Part shown: in pieces, positions 31,653 to 40,689 of the stretch
Numbering within the stretch: position 1 is the stretch's first letter
Layout of the letters: each line of letters starts with the position of its first letter
Assembly: GCF_019443405.1 (NCBI RefSeq)
Contig: NZ_CP080376.1
Span: 1,550,001-1,614,000, forward strand
Source: Brevundimonas sp. PAMC22021
GTDB taxonomy: Bacteria > Pseudomonadota > Alphaproteobacteria > Caulobacterales > Caulobacteraceae
DNA: 64,000 bases
Direction of reading: 5' to 3'
Position numbers and translations under genes: made by a program
Notes under the pieces: generated by a model
Told to the model about the DNA's origin: nothing
Seen by the model: only the letters and a program-made list of their open reading frames with translations
Database searches by the model: none

Positions 31653-32398
31653 TACGCTTCACCGCCTTCGGTCGCTTCGGCCGGGGCTTCTTCAGCCGGG
31701 GTCGAGGCGGGTTGAGCAGCGCCCTTGGACTTGACCGAGCCCGGGAACGGAGCGTCGGACGGACGGGTCTTCTTGATGGCGTCGCGAACCTTGACGTAGC
31801 TGCCATCGTGACCCGGGACAGCGCCCTTGATCATGATCAGGCCGCGCTCGGCGTCCACGCGGACGACGGTCAGGTTCTGGGTGGTGACGACTTCCTGGCC
31901 CAGGTGGCCGGCCATCTTCTTGCCCGGGAAGGTGCGGCCCGGATCCTGACGGTTACCCGTGGAGCCGTGCGAGCGGTGCGAAACCGAGACGCCGTGCGTC
32001 GCGCGCAGGCCGCCGAAGTTCCAGCGCTTCATGGCGCCGGCGAAGCCCTTACCGATGGTCTCGCCCTGAATGTCGACCTTCTGGCCCGCGATGAAGTGGT
32101 CCGCCGACAGCTCGGCGCCCACGTCCAGCAGACCGTCCGCATCGACGCGGAACTCGGTCACATAGGCCTTGGGCTCGACCTCGGCCTTCGCGAAGACTTC
32201 GCGTTGAGCCTTGGCCGTGTTCTTGGCCTTCTTTACGCCAGCACCCAGCTGAACGGCGACATAGCCGTCCCGCTCCTGGGTACGCTGGCCGACGACTTGG
32301 CAGCCGTCGAGCTGGAGCACAGTGACCGGAACGTGCGCGCCGTCATCGGCGAACACGCGGGTCATGCCCAGCTTCTTGGCGATCACGCCCGTGCGCAT
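31652..32398 (-). CDS. rplC: 50S ribosomal protein L3
   Basis: A 248-aa assembly protein. [17 protein letters not shown] at the start and the loop with [20 protein letters not shown] are diagnostic. An acidic Ala/Glu/Pro-rich C-terminal tail of about 25 residues extends past the usual end. It follows rpsJ by 21 bases. Confidence 0.97.
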   Translation of the reverse strand: MRTGVIAKKLGMTRVFADDGAHVPVTVLQLDGCQVVGQRTQERDGYVAVQLGAGVKKAKNTAKAQREVFAKAEVEPKAYVTEFRVDADGLLDVGAELSADHFIAGQKVDIQGETIGKGFAGAMKRWNFGGLRATHGVSVSHRSHGSTGNRQDPGRTFPGKKMAGHLGQEVVTTQNLTVVRVDAERGLIMIKGAVPGHDGSYVKVRDAIKKTRPSDAPFPGSVKSKGAAQPASTPAEEAPAEATEGGEA

Positions 32399-32419
32399 CG
32401 GATCCCGCCTCTTTCTTCT

Positions 32420-32725
<306 letters not shown>

Positions 32726-32950
32726 ATCGGTGCTTACTTCCAATGCGGTCGGAGGACCGCGTCCCTGTGAACCATTTCAAAGACCGAAGCCTTCGGGCCT
32801 AGGCCCTCAGGTACGCAAATCCGCAAAAACGAGCGGCCCACGCAGTCTCCCGCGAAGGCCGTGAAGTCCCAAGAAGCTGCAAAGAACAGGTACTTAGGTC
32901 GTCCCTGCGAACCGCGTCTGCATCCGGAGATGCACAGCCGGTCCAACAAG
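32726..32950 (-). promoter_or_regulatory. Leader region of the S10 operon
   Basis: About 225 bases of untranslated leader would lie between the predicted start of transcription and rpsJ. Small hairpins are visible: GCGGTC-CTCC-GACCGC (32745-32760), just upstream of the rpsJ ribosome binding region, and CCGAAG-G-CTTCGG (about 32785-32797). Such leaders carry L4-type feedback control in E. coli, but I cannot show that structure here. Confidence 0.45.
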
Positions 32951-32957
32951 AGTGGCG

Positions 32958-32986
32958 CTTATGCCGATCGATTCCGCTTTCGTCAA
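32958..32986 (-). promoter_or_regulatory. Candidate promoter of the S10 operon
   Basis: On the minus strand TTGACG (32981-32986) is followed after exactly 17 bases by CATAAG (32958-32963). The -35 is near-consensus and the -10 matches four of six positions. It is the best promoter-like sequence in the 550-base gap between rpsJ and the outer-membrane protein gene. I see no comparably good plus-strand promoter for the latter in 33060-33275. Confidence 0.6.
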
Positions 32987-33275
32987 GCGCATCCATGCAC
33001 AAGGGCGCTTCGGCGGCGAAGGCTTCGGCAAAGCGCCAATCGGGAGCGGGGCGCGGGGAGATGCCGTTCTGGGGGTGCATTTACGGCTCCGCTTTCTTGC
33101 ACACATGGCGGCGACACATCTGCGCCACATTGCGTGACAGTTCGGCAACAAAGAACCTCGTGATCGGCAAGCGGCGCAGTTTTCGCCTTCCGATCCGGGG
33201 CAAGGCTGGTAGCAGCCGCCCCCCGCCCCGCCGGAATGGTCCGTGGGCGGAGAGAAGAAGAACGGATACCTGAGT

Positions 33276-34040
33276 ATGAAGACCCTTTTCCTCGCCTCGG
33301 CCGCCGCCGCCCTGTTCGCTGCTCCCGCCTTGGCCCAGGACGCCATCGGCTCGGTGGGCGTGTCCTACGCCAACCCGTCGATCGACACCGACTTCGGCGA
33401 CGCGGACGCGGACGTCTGGACCGTGGACGGCACGGTGGCCCTGCCGATGAACGACTGGACCGTGACGCTGAACGGCGCGGTCGATTACGTCGAAGCCTTC
33501 GACGAGAGCGATGCGTCCGGCGCAGCCGCCGCTCACCTGACCCGCATGTTCACGCCTGACGTGCGCGCCGGCGCCTTTGTCGGCGTCAGCAATCTGGGCA
33601 ACGAAGAGCTGTGGACCGCAGGCGTCGAGGCCCAGAAGTATCTGGACCAGGCGACGCTGACCGGTCAGGTGGCCTACACCAACGCCGACGACCTGTTCGA
33701 AGGCGTGGACGCCGACATCTGGACGGTGGGTGCGGACGCCGCCTTCTACCTGACGCCGCAGCTGCGCCTGAACGCGGGCGTCAGCTACAACAACGTCGAT
33801 ACCGACTTCGGCGACGGCGACGCCTGGACGTACGGCGTGGGCGGCGAGTACGAGTTCGCCAACTCGCCCTTCTCGCTGACGGCCGGCTACACCCGCGCCG
33901 ACATCGAGTCGGTTGACGTGGACGTGGACAGCTGGACGATCGGCCTGCGCTACAGCTTCGGCGGCGGCATCCAGGCGCGCGACCGCGCCGGCGCCTCGCT
34001 GGGCTCGACCGCCATGTCGACGGTCCTGGCCGGCTTCTAA
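33276..34040 (+). CDS. Outer-membrane beta-barrel protein
   Basis: A 254-aa exported protein with a signal peptide (residues 1-21, ending ALA-Q). The rest alternates short amphipathic strands with Asp/Gly-rich turns (DTDFGDADADVWT, VDTDFGDGDAWTYGVGGEY, DVDVDSWTIGLRYSF). It ends in phenylalanine, as expected for a barrel inserted by the BAM complex. An internal near-repeat (DTDFGD...VWTV at about 30-45 and 170-185) suggests duplicated strands. The pore or ligand is unknown. It is divergent from the ribosomal operon and ends at a strong terminator. Confidence 0.78.
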   Translation: MKTLFLASAAAALFAAPALAQDAIGSVGVSYANPSIDTDFGDADADVWTVDGTVALPMNDWTVTLNGAVDYVEAFDESDASGAAAAHLTRMFTPDVRAGAFVGVSNLGNEELWTAGVEAQKYLDQATLTGQVAYTNADDLFEGVDADIWTVGADAAFYLTPQLRLNAGVSYNNVDTDFGDGDAWTYGVGGEYEFANSPFSLTAGYTRADIESVDVDVDSWTIGLRYSFGGGIQARDRAGASLGSTAMSTVLAGF

Positions 34041-34064
34041 GCCTTACGGCCTGACGGACGACAG

Positions 34065-34096
34065 AGCCCCGGCGGAGCAATCCGCCGGGGCTTTTT
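34065..34096 (+). terminator. Strong intrinsic terminator
   Basis: A perfect 12-base stem (AGCCCCGGCGGA at 34065-34076 with 34081-34092) capped by a GCAA tetraloop is followed by TTTTT. It lies 24 bases after the outer-membrane protein gene. Confidence 0.92.
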
Positions 34097-34164
34097 GATG
34101 CCAAGGAGAAGAGAGAGAGGCCGGGGGTTCCACGACCCGGCCCCTCCCCTTCGCGGGCGACGGA

Positions 34165-35034
34165 TCAGCGGCCGATGCTGACCGTGCCCGAACCGATCAC
34201 CGAGCGGGAGACCTGGCCAGAAGCCTCGGCCACCGACACGTCGCCTGAGCCGGCGATCGCCACCTCGAGGTCGCCTGTACGGCCGCCGTAGCGGACGTTG
34301 CCCGAGCCGCCGATAGCAACCTCGAACTTCGGCATGTCGCCGGCCCGAACGGTGATGTCGCCCGAGCCGCCGATTGCGGCCTCGCCCGGGCCGTCCACGC
34401 GCGCCACCGTGATGTCGCCCGAGCCGCCCACGGAGGCCTCAAGTCGCCGCGTCGCGCCGGCCATGATGGATCCGGACCCGCCCACCGCCGCCTCGAGCTC
34501 GGACGAGGTTCCCGCCCGGATCGATCCGGAGCCGCCCAGCGCCAGGGACATCTTGCCCGTGGTGTTGGCGACCACCCAGTCGCCGCAGCCCCCATTGCCC
34601 AGATCGATCTCGCTTGCGCCGCGCCCGACCGAGCCGAACACCGCGCCGCTTGCCCCCACGTCCACCGAGCGAGGCGTCCGCAGCACGATCAGCGGGGCGT
34701 CCTCCAGCCGGACACGGCCGATGCTGCGAACCTCCACGGTCGCGCCCTCGCCCGGCTGGCGAGCGCTTGCGGGACCGCTGGAGCAGTTGCGGACGTCGTT
34801 GCGCAGACCGCCGTCGATGCGCACGTCCCCGCCTCGCCGCTGCACCTGGGGCGCCGGCAGATCCGCGCGACCGGGCGTGATCTCGACGCCGATGTCCGAA
34901 CGATCCTCGACGATCACCACGACGCGGGCGACGGCGTCCTTGATCTCCACATCGGCGGCGAAGGCAGGGGCGGCGCAGCTCGTGGCGACGGCGGCCAAAA
35001 GTGCGGATCGAGCGGCGAACAGGGCGGTCTTCAT
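34165..35034 (-). CDS. Head-GIN/DUF2807-like secreted protein with GGSG repeats
   Basis: A 289-aa exported protein with a signal peptide (residues 1-27, AFA-AD). The C-terminal half repeats a unit of about 20 residues built on GGSG(S/D/N)I or AGSGDV: at least seven copies, each probably one turn of a beta-helix. This is the pattern of DUF2807, the putative auto-transporter adhesin or head-GIN domain. One internal CGD and a second cysteine (NCSSG) could form a disulfide. It converges on the outer-membrane protein gene. No function is established. Confidence 0.75.
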   Translation of the reverse strand: MKTALFAARSALLAAVATSCAAPAFAADVEIKDAVARVVVIVEDRSDIGVEITPGRADLPAPQVQRRGGDVRIDGGLRNDVRNCSSGPASARQPGEGATVEVRSIGRVRLEDAPLIVLRTPRSVDVGASGAVFGSVGRGASEIDLGNGGCGDWVVANTTGKMSLALGGSGSIRAGTSSELEAAVGGSGSIMAGATRRLEASVGGSGDITVARVDGPGEAAIGGSGDITVRAGDMPKFEVAIGGSGNVRYGGRTGDLEVAIAGSGDVSVAEASGQVSRSVIGSGTVSIGR

Positions 35035-35118
35035 CGGGTCTCTTCCTCTCCAGCTATGGATGGAACAGTGCCCCCCGCTCGGCCCCGAGTCATTTTAACT
35101 CGAGGTCATGACACCGAT

Positions 35119-36033
35119 TTAACCTGTGGGCCTCAGCGCGCCCGCGCCATCGGCCGCGCCGATCTCCGGCTCGAAGTCGCGTTCGAAGCTGTCCAGCCGG
35201 CTCTTCAGCACCCCGGCCTTTCGCAGCGCCACCGAGGCCGCCCAGCGCGCAGCCAGTTCGGGCCGGCCCATCGTATCGGTGAAGCGTGGCCGCCCGCCCG
35301 CCCTGCGCATCGCCGCATTGGCGAACAGGGCGCCGTTCCGGAACCGCGAGGTCCAGGTCTGGAAGTCCATCGACAGGCTGACGCAGAAGCGGCCCTGGTT
35401 CTCCACCCGGTGCGGCGCATAGATCGGCCAGGTCAGCGCCTGCCCCGGCTCCAGGTCCATGACCTGGGCGTCGGCCTCGAACGCAAGCGTATAGGGCAGC
35501 TCCTCGGTCGTCTGGCGGGCGACCACCTGCTCCATCTGCCGCTCGGGCAGGTGCGCCTCGTCGCCCGGATAGACGAACACCCGCTTCCTGCCGCGCAGGT
35601 GAAACAGCACCACCCCCGCCGCGTCGAAATGGTAGGGCGCGCCCGATCGCGGCGAGGACAGAATCAGTTGTCCTGCGTTCCTCACCGCCTTCATGCCCGG
35701 ATAGGTCGCCTGGATGCGGCGGAAATCTTCCATCGCCGCGGCCCACAGCTCGGGCCAGCCGGTCTCCACCTGGCGCAGATTGACCCACAAGCGGCCCTGC
35801 TTGATCGCCTCCAGCAGCTCGGCGCCCGACAGCCGCCCACGCGCGCCGGTGCGCAAGGAGACCTGTCCCGCCTCATCGTAGTCGTACAGGTTGATGTCGA
35901 AGAGATCAGCCGGATAGCGGTCCAGCAGCGCCGCCAGCGCCGCGTCTTCGGCGAAGCCGCGGTCGTTCAGCGTATGCGGATGGATCTTCGCCTCGGTGAT
36001 CGGGCCCGGATAGCGGGTGCGGCGCTCGGTCAT
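35119..36033 (-). CDS. JmjC/cupin-like putative Fe(II)/2-oxoglutarate protein
   Basis: A 304-aa cytosolic protein from ATG 36033; the open frame runs on upstream into the next gene. A double-stranded beta-helix core is suggested by YHFDAAGVVLFHLRGRKRVFVYPGD, giving an HxD pair, and by IYAPHRVENQ with a distal histidine. H-x-D...H is the iron-binding triad of JmjC-type hydroxylases. LILSSPRSGAPYHFD is the preceding strand. It lies 11 bases after the CelD-type acyltransferase gene and is probably co-transcribed. The target is unknown. Confidence 0.62.
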   Translation of the reverse strand: MTERRTRYPGPITEAKIHPHTLNDRGFAEDAALAALLDRYPADLFDINLYDYDEAGQVSLRTGARGRLSGAELLEAIKQGRLWVNLRQVETGWPELWAAAMEDFRRIQATYPGMKAVRNAGQLILSSPRSGAPYHFDAAGVVLFHLRGRKRVFVYPGDEAHLPERQMEQVVARQTTEELPYTLAFEADAQVMDLEPGQALTWPIYAPHRVENQGRFCVSLSMDFQTWTSRFRNGALFANAAMRRAGGRPRFTDTMGRPELAARWAASVALRKAGVLKSRLDSFERDFEPEIGAADGAGALRPTG

Positions 36034-36044
36034 GATCGTTTTCC

Positions 36045-37250
36045 TCAGGCGTGGGCCACACGGTGGGGCGTCTTCTTGCGAGCCAAGGCCTTGCTTGCGG
36101 CCGATCGCGCCGCAATCGCCGCACCGCGCGCACGCGCAAGCGAGGTCGTCTCGCAGGCCTCGATGGCGGCCCAGCGCCGGCGGATGCTGGTGCGCAGCGC
36201 ATCGCCCCGCCCGCCGCCGGCCCGGTTCAGCAGTTCCGCCGCCGCATCGCTTACGCTCGCTTGCACGCCGGGCTTCAGCACCACAGCTTCGCGTACGGTT
36301 CGGCGATCGTTGCAGAAGTACTTCTTGTAGTGCTCGCCTTCGAAGCCGAAGTCGAACACGCGGAACCCTTGGGCGCTCGCCCGTTCCATCGTGTCCATGC
36401 TCAGCAGTATGCCCGGCGAGCACCGCGCCAGGCTCGGCTCATAGACCGGGAACCAGAAATGATACTGGTCGCCGGCGTGAAGAGAGAACTCCAGCGCCGT
36501 CAACTGGCCGCCCGCGTGCATGGTCGCAATGGAGGCGCCGAAATCAGGATCCTCGGACCTCATCAGCGCGTACAGTAGCCGCCGTGTCCATTCGCAGGCG
36601 AAGATGTCGTGCAGGCCTGAACGCCGATACTGCGCCGATTTCAGGTCGATCAGCCGGTCCAGCAGCTCCGGGTCGCGCACCTCATGCCGCACCTCGATCG
36701 GGCCCAGCTCGGCGACCAGGCTCCGACGCGCCCGCTCCTTGTCCTTGAAGTATTTGCCGAAGGTCCTGCGACGCTCGGCGTACCAGTCGGCGTAGCCGCT
36801 CTCCGGCAGACGCACCATCACCGTCTGACGCTCTGCGCCCGCCTGTCCCTGGCCGACCCAGGCCGTGACGGTCAGACGGCTGGCGTTCAGAAGACGCGCC
36901 GCCTCTTCCAACGGGATCTCTACGCCTGGCGCGGAAATCACCCCGTGATAGTCGTTCATCGGCGCGCCCAGCGGCTGCACCGCTCGACCGCGCCTCTGGT
37001 GCGGGAAGAAGCCGACGACCTCGCCGCCACGCCGGAACACCGCCACCGCCGCCCCCGGGCAGACGCGCGAGGCGATTTCCGCATAGCGCCAGTGGAAGTA
37101 GGGGCTCGCCAGCGCCGCATCCACCGCCTGCCAACGCCGCCAAGAGGCGATCTGTTCGGACGACAGCGCCTCGGCCTTCACGATCTCGACCGAAACGGGT
37201 GGGTTCACGCGCGTCCATCCTTGCGCCGTCGCAGCAGCGGCATGGCTCAT
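36045..37250 (-). CDS. CelD/FemAB-type GNAT acyltransferase
   Basis: A 401-aa protein with two GNAT-like halves, as in the CelD/BcsL (Acetyltransf_6) family used in polysaccharide and cell-envelope modification. Recognisable segments are PYFHWRYAEIA, the glycosyl-like core RRTFGKYFKDKERARRSL, and the C-terminal GQLTALEFSLHAGDQYHFWFPVYEPSLARCSPGILL followed by VFDFGFEGEHYKKYF. The last 70 residues are a basic Ala/Arg-rich tail. Caulobacter holdfast protein HfsK is a GNAT enzyme of related role, but identity is not implied. No signal peptide is seen. Confidence 0.7.
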   Translation of the reverse strand: MSHAAAATAQGWTRVNPPVSVEIVKAEALSSEQIASWRRWQAVDAALASPYFHWRYAEIASRVCPGAAVAVFRRGGEVVGFFPHQRRGRAVQPLGAPMNDYHGVISAPGVEIPLEEAARLLNASRLTVTAWVGQGQAGAERQTVMVRLPESGYADWYAERRRTFGKYFKDKERARRSLVAELGPIEVRHEVRDPELLDRLIDLKSAQYRRSGLHDIFACEWTRRLLYALMRSEDPDFGASIATMHAGGQLTALEFSLHAGDQYHFWFPVYEPSLARCSPGILLSMDTMERASAQGFRVFDFGFEGEHYKKYFCNDRRTVREAVVLKPGVQASVSDAAAELLNRAGGGRGDALRTSIRRRWAAIEACETTSLARARGAAIAARSAASKALARKKTPHRVAHA

Positions 37251-37366
37251 GCTCTACCCGCTACGCGTTTCAACACGGTTGATCGCCTTGGTGAATGCCG
37301 GATTCACATGGAGCCCCCCAAGGCTTTGAAGCGTTGGCGTTTGTCACGCATCAGAAAGCCGCCGCC

Positions 37367-37534
37367 ATGACCGACGAACGTCCCGCCCCTTATCCCGCCG
37401 AAGACGAAAATCAGCGCCGGGATTCACCCGCAGGCCAGCCGCCTCGGCCGGCAACCGAGCCCAAGGGATCGGAAGGGTCCAGCAACTCCGGCGAGACCGC
37501 GACCAATCCCGCCACGGGCGAGCTGAACGACTGA
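37367..37534 (+). CDS. Small hydrophilic hypothetical protein
   Basis: A 55-aa open frame from ATG 37367, rich in Pro, Glu, Asn and Ser, with no membrane segment, cysteine or recognisable domain; it is probably disordered. The frame is open 24 codons further upstream but that part looks unrelated. It ends 41 bases before the L,D-transpeptidase start on the same strand. I do not recognise it. Confidence 0.45.
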   Translation: MTDERPAPYPAEDENQRRDSPAGQPPRPATEPKGSEGSSNSGETATNPATGELND

Positions 37535-37575
37535 CGATCGCCGCGCTTCCCTTTGATCACTTGAGAACCCTGCCC

Positions 37576-38655
37576 ATGATGTTTCGTCTCGCGCCCAAGA
37601 CCGCCCTTCCCGCCGCCTCCGTTCTGGCCCTGCTCCTTGCGGGGTGCGGGGCGCCCGAGCCGTCCGGCGCGGAAAGGCCGGGCGCGAGCAGCGGTCCGGT
37701 CGGCGCGCAAGGCCCTCTGTCGGCACAGTCCATCAACGACGCCGCCTATCAAGCGACGCCCGAGCCTGCGCCGCCCGCCCAGGAAGGCCAGCCGGCCGCG
37801 CAGCCCCAGCCCAGCCCGGCCCTGATCCGCGCCCAGGTGCTGCTGGCCCGCGCCCGCTTCTCTCCCGGCGCCATCGACGGTCTGGGCGGGACCAACACGC
37901 GCCAGGCGCTGGCCGCCTGGCAGGAGGCGCAAGGTCTGGAGGCCAGCGGCGACCTGACGCCCGAAACCTACCAGCGCCTGATCCAGGCCGGCGGCCAACC
38001 CGTCACGACCGAATACGAGATCACCCAGCAGGACGTCGCCGGCCCCTACATCGGCGTGGTTCCGACCGAGGTCGAACCGCAGTCCCAGCTCCCTGCCATG
38101 GGATACGGCAACATCGTCGAAGCGCTGGCTGAGCGTTTCCACGTCAGCGAGGCCTTGCTGCGCGCCCTGAATCCGTCGGCCGACTTCAACCGCGCGGGTC
38201 AGCAGCTGGTGGTGCCGTCCGTCGGTCAGGTCCAACTGCCCGCCAATGTCGCCCGCATCGTCGTCGACAAGAGCCAGAGCGCCGTCATGGCCTATGACGA
38301 AAGCGACCAACTGATCGGCTTCTTCCCCGCCACCATCGGCAGCGGCGACAATCCGACACCTTCTGGCACTCTGAAGGTGAACGGCGTCGCCAGCAATCCG
38401 GACTACGTCTACGATCCGGACAAGCTCTCCTACGGCACCGAGACCGAGCGGCTGGTGGTCAAGCCAGGCCCGAACAATCCGGTCGGCGTGGTGTGGATCG
38501 ATCTGAACAAGCCTTCCTACGGCATCCACGGCGCGCCTGAGCCCGAGACCATCGGCAAGACCGCCTCGCATGGGTGCGTTCGCCTGACCAACTGGGACGT
38601 GCAACTGCTGGCCGCGCGGGTGAAGCCTGGCGTCCAGGTCGTCTTCCAGGGCTGA
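37576..38655 (+). CDS. L,D-transpeptidase lipoprotein (YkuD) with PG-binding domain
   Basis: A 359-aa exported lipoprotein: lipobox LLLAGC with the cysteine at about residue 22. A Pro/Ala-rich linker is followed by a peptidoglycan-binding-1 domain (LIRAQVLLARARFSPGAIDG, about 85-140) and a LysM-like stretch (ALAERFHVSEALLRALNP, about 185-215). The C-terminal YkuD domain carries the catalytic SHGCVRLTN motif at about residue 335. It probably makes 3-3 crosslinks or links proteins to peptidoglycan. ATG 37576 is chosen over the upstream TTG. Confidence 0.88.
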   Translation: MMFRLAPKTALPAASVLALLLAGCGAPEPSGAERPGASSGPVGAQGPLSAQSINDAAYQATPEPAPPAQEGQPAAQPQPSPALIRAQVLLARARFSPGAIDGLGGTNTRQALAAWQEAQGLEASGDLTPETYQRLIQAGGQPVTTEYEITQQDVAGPYIGVVPTEVEPQSQLPAMGYGNIVEALAERFHVSEALLRALNPSADFNRAGQQLVVPSVGQVQLPANVARIVVDKSQSAVMAYDESDQLIGFFPATIGSGDNPTPSGTLKVNGVASNPDYVYDPDKLSYGTETERLVVKPGPNNPVGVVWIDLNKPSYGIHGAPEPETIGKTASHGCVRLTNWDVQLLAARVKPGVQVVFQG

Positions 38656-38668
38656 CCCGACGAAAGGC

Positions 38669-38696
38669 GGAGCGGCGGTTACGGCGCCGCCGCTCC
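38669..38696. terminator. Hairpin between convergent genes
   Basis: A perfect 10-base GC-rich stem (GGAGCGGCGG at 38669-38678 with 38687-38696) has an 8-base loop. The second arm lies in the last codons of the esterase gene. Short A/T tracts flank both sides, so it may end both transcripts. Confidence 0.5.
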
Positions 38697-40283
38697 AAAT
38701 GTCGTGCCGTCCCACAGGTCGCAGTGGTGACGCTCGAAGAAGGTCGCGTCCATCCGGTCGCCTTCAGGGTGAAACACCCGGACCGGTCCGCCGCCTTGCG
38801 CCGCCGCCTTCCAGTCCGGATCGAAGCCCGGCTGACCGAACCCGGCCCACATGCTGCGCATCCGCGCCGAGAGCACGCGTTGCTCAGGCGTGAACCGCTT
38901 CACATCGGCGAAGATCCAGCTGGTCCCGAACACATAGGCGAGCTCGCTGGCGTGATACGCCCCGAGGTCCAGCCCCACCAGCCGGTCCGGCAGGACAAAG
39001 GGCGCGCCGCGATCGGCGAACTCGTAACCCCACACCGGCCCATGTTGCGCCAGCACGCGCCGCAGCGCGTTGGAGGGACAGGCGAACCTCTGGTCGGTGA
39101 AGTTTGTCGCAATGGCGATGGCGGGTCCGTCGTCGCCGACCGGATAGCGCTCCAGCACCCGCGCCGCCTCGTCGCCGTACATCCACCCCGTCTCCTTGAC
39201 GTAACGATCCATGCTCTGAACCTCGTTGGCGAACAGCCGCCCTTCGTCCAGGTTTGTGCCGATCATCACCGGCGTCCGGACGTAGCGTCCCCCATGGAAA
39301 GCCACGGCCGGGTTTTCGGGCGTGATGCGGTCGCCGTACACGGGCCCCCACGAGCCCAGCCCGTTGATCCCCGCCCTTCGTGACGGCGCCCGGGCGATCC
39401 GCCAGGCGGGCGTCTCCCTCAGGCAGGCGATCTGATCCTTCCCAGTGCAGCCCAGCGCCTCGGCAAAGGCCGGCCCGCTCTTCGCCGCATCCTGCGCCGC
39501 CACCAGCGAAGACGGCTCCAAGCACCCGCCGCTCTGCAGGATCACCTGATGGAACAGCCCCTCCGAGCCTGGCGACGCCATCAGATAGCAGGCGCTCCAT
39601 GCCCCCGCGCTTTCCGCGAACAGGGTGACCTTGCCGGGATCGCCGCCGAAGGCTGCGATGTTGTCATGCACCCAGCGCAGCGCCGCCTGCTGGTCCATCA
39701 GGCCAAAGTTGCCGCCGAATTCCTCGCCGTCGCCCTCCATCTGCGGATGCGCCAGCCAGCCCAGCGCCCCCAGACGATAGTTGATCGTCACCACCACCCG
39801 CCCCTGTTCGGCGGCCAGCCGCGACGGATCGTAGTTGGCGCCTGAGCCGACGGTGAAGGCCCCGCCCGGCACATAGACCATCACCGGCAGGGTCTCGGGC
39901 GCGTCCGCTGGCGCATAGATGTTGAGGTAGAGACAGTCCTCCGAACCCACGACGATCCCGCCGCCACCGCCCAGAATGGCCTTGCGCCCGACCGCCTGGG
40001 TGCAGTCGGAGCCGATGCGCGTCGCATCGCGCCGGCCCTGCCACGGCTCCACCGGCTGCGGCGCGCGCCAGCGCAAGGTTGCCACCGGCGGCCGGGCATA
40101 AGGAACACCGAGGAAGGCGCGAACGCCGGCTCCCTCCACGCCGCGCACCACTCCGCTTTGCGTCGAGGCCAGGACCGCCTCGGCGTCGGAGGCGAAGCGC
40201 ACCTGGTGCACCCGGCCGGGATGGATCGCGCAGGCGCCGAGGCCCAGCAGCGCAAGAAGGGCGAGCCGCGTCAGTGACCGCAT
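38679..40283 (-). CDS. Type-B carboxylesterase lipoprotein
   Basis: A 534-aa alpha/beta-hydrolase of the type-B carboxylesterase family. The N-terminus is a lipoprotein signal (lipobox LGAC, about residue 18). Diagnostic segments are GVVRGVEGAGVRAFLGVPYARPP, EDCLYLNIYAP and YRLGALGWLAHP. The nucleophile elbow is FAESAGAW, with Ala instead of the usual Gly before Glu-Ser. The catalytic histidine is in YHASELAYVFGT. It probably acts in the periplasm on an ester. ATG 40283 gives the signal; the frame is open upstream. Confidence 0.86.
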   Translation of the reverse strand: MRSLTRLALLALLGLGACAIHPGRVHQVRFASDAEAVLASTQSGVVRGVEGAGVRAFLGVPYARPPVATLRWRAPQPVEPWQGRRDATRIGSDCTQAVGRKAILGGGGGIVVGSEDCLYLNIYAPADAPETLPVMVYVPGGAFTVGSGANYDPSRLAAEQGRVVVTINYRLGALGWLAHPQMEGDGEEFGGNFGLMDQQAALRWVHDNIAAFGGDPGKVTLFAESAGAWSACYLMASPGSEGLFHQVILQSGGCLEPSSLVAAQDAAKSGPAFAEALGCTGKDQIACLRETPAWRIARAPSRRAGINGLGSWGPVYGDRITPENPAVAFHGGRYVRTPVMIGTNLDEGRLFANEVQSMDRYVKETGWMYGDEAARVLERYPVGDDGPAIAIATNFTDQRFACPSNALRRVLAQHGPVWGYEFADRGAPFVLPDRLVGLDLGAYHASELAYVFGTSWIFADVKRFTPEQRVLSARMRSMWAGFGQPGFDPDWKAAAQGGGPVRVFHPEGDRMDATFFERHHCDLWDGTTFGAAAP

Positions 40284-40315
40284 CGTTGAACCTTGGCGGT
40301 TAGGAGGAACAGCAG

Positions 40316-40672
40316 CTAACGCGCGGGCGGCGCTCGGTTTCCCTGATCCCGAGCTAGGTTCTCGAACCAGTCGGCGTAGACCGTGTTGCGCGCCATGCGG
40401 CGGTTCAGGTCGGGCGCGCCGTCGCTCCACCACACCGGGCCGCGTTCGCCAAGCGCGCGCTTCGCCGCATCCAATTCGGCTCGGGCCCGCGCCACCGCCT
40501 CGTCGTCTCCGGCCTTCAGGCCCAGGCCCACCTCTCGCCGCGCCGTCATCAGGGCCGCGACCTGCGCGCTTCGCTCGGCCTCGGGCAGGTTCGGATTGCT
40601 CCTGCGCCACAGACGACCCCGGACCACGAAGTAGCGGCCGTCCGGCGTGTCGGGATAGCGATCCTGGGTCAT
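40316..40672 (-). CDS. Conserved hypothetical protein
   Basis: A 118-aa cytosolic protein from ATG 40672. The sequence DTPDGRYFVVRGRLWRRSNPNLPE is strongly patterned, and I recognise this opening from hypothetical proteins of many proteobacteria. A helical middle (ERSAQVAALMTARREVGLGLKAGDDEAVARARAELDAAKRALGE) and GPVWWSDGAPDLNRRMARNTVYADWFENL follow. No catalytic motif is evident. It lies downstream of the tuf terminator on the same strand and 32 bases before the esterase. Confidence 0.65.
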   Translation of the reverse strand: MTQDRYPDTPDGRYFVVRGRLWRRSNPNLPEAERSAQVAALMTARREVGLGLKAGDDEAVARARAELDAAKRALGERGPVWWSDGAPDLNRRMARNTVYADWFENLARDQGNRAPPAR

Positions 40673-40689
40673 GCAGCCACAACGCAAAA

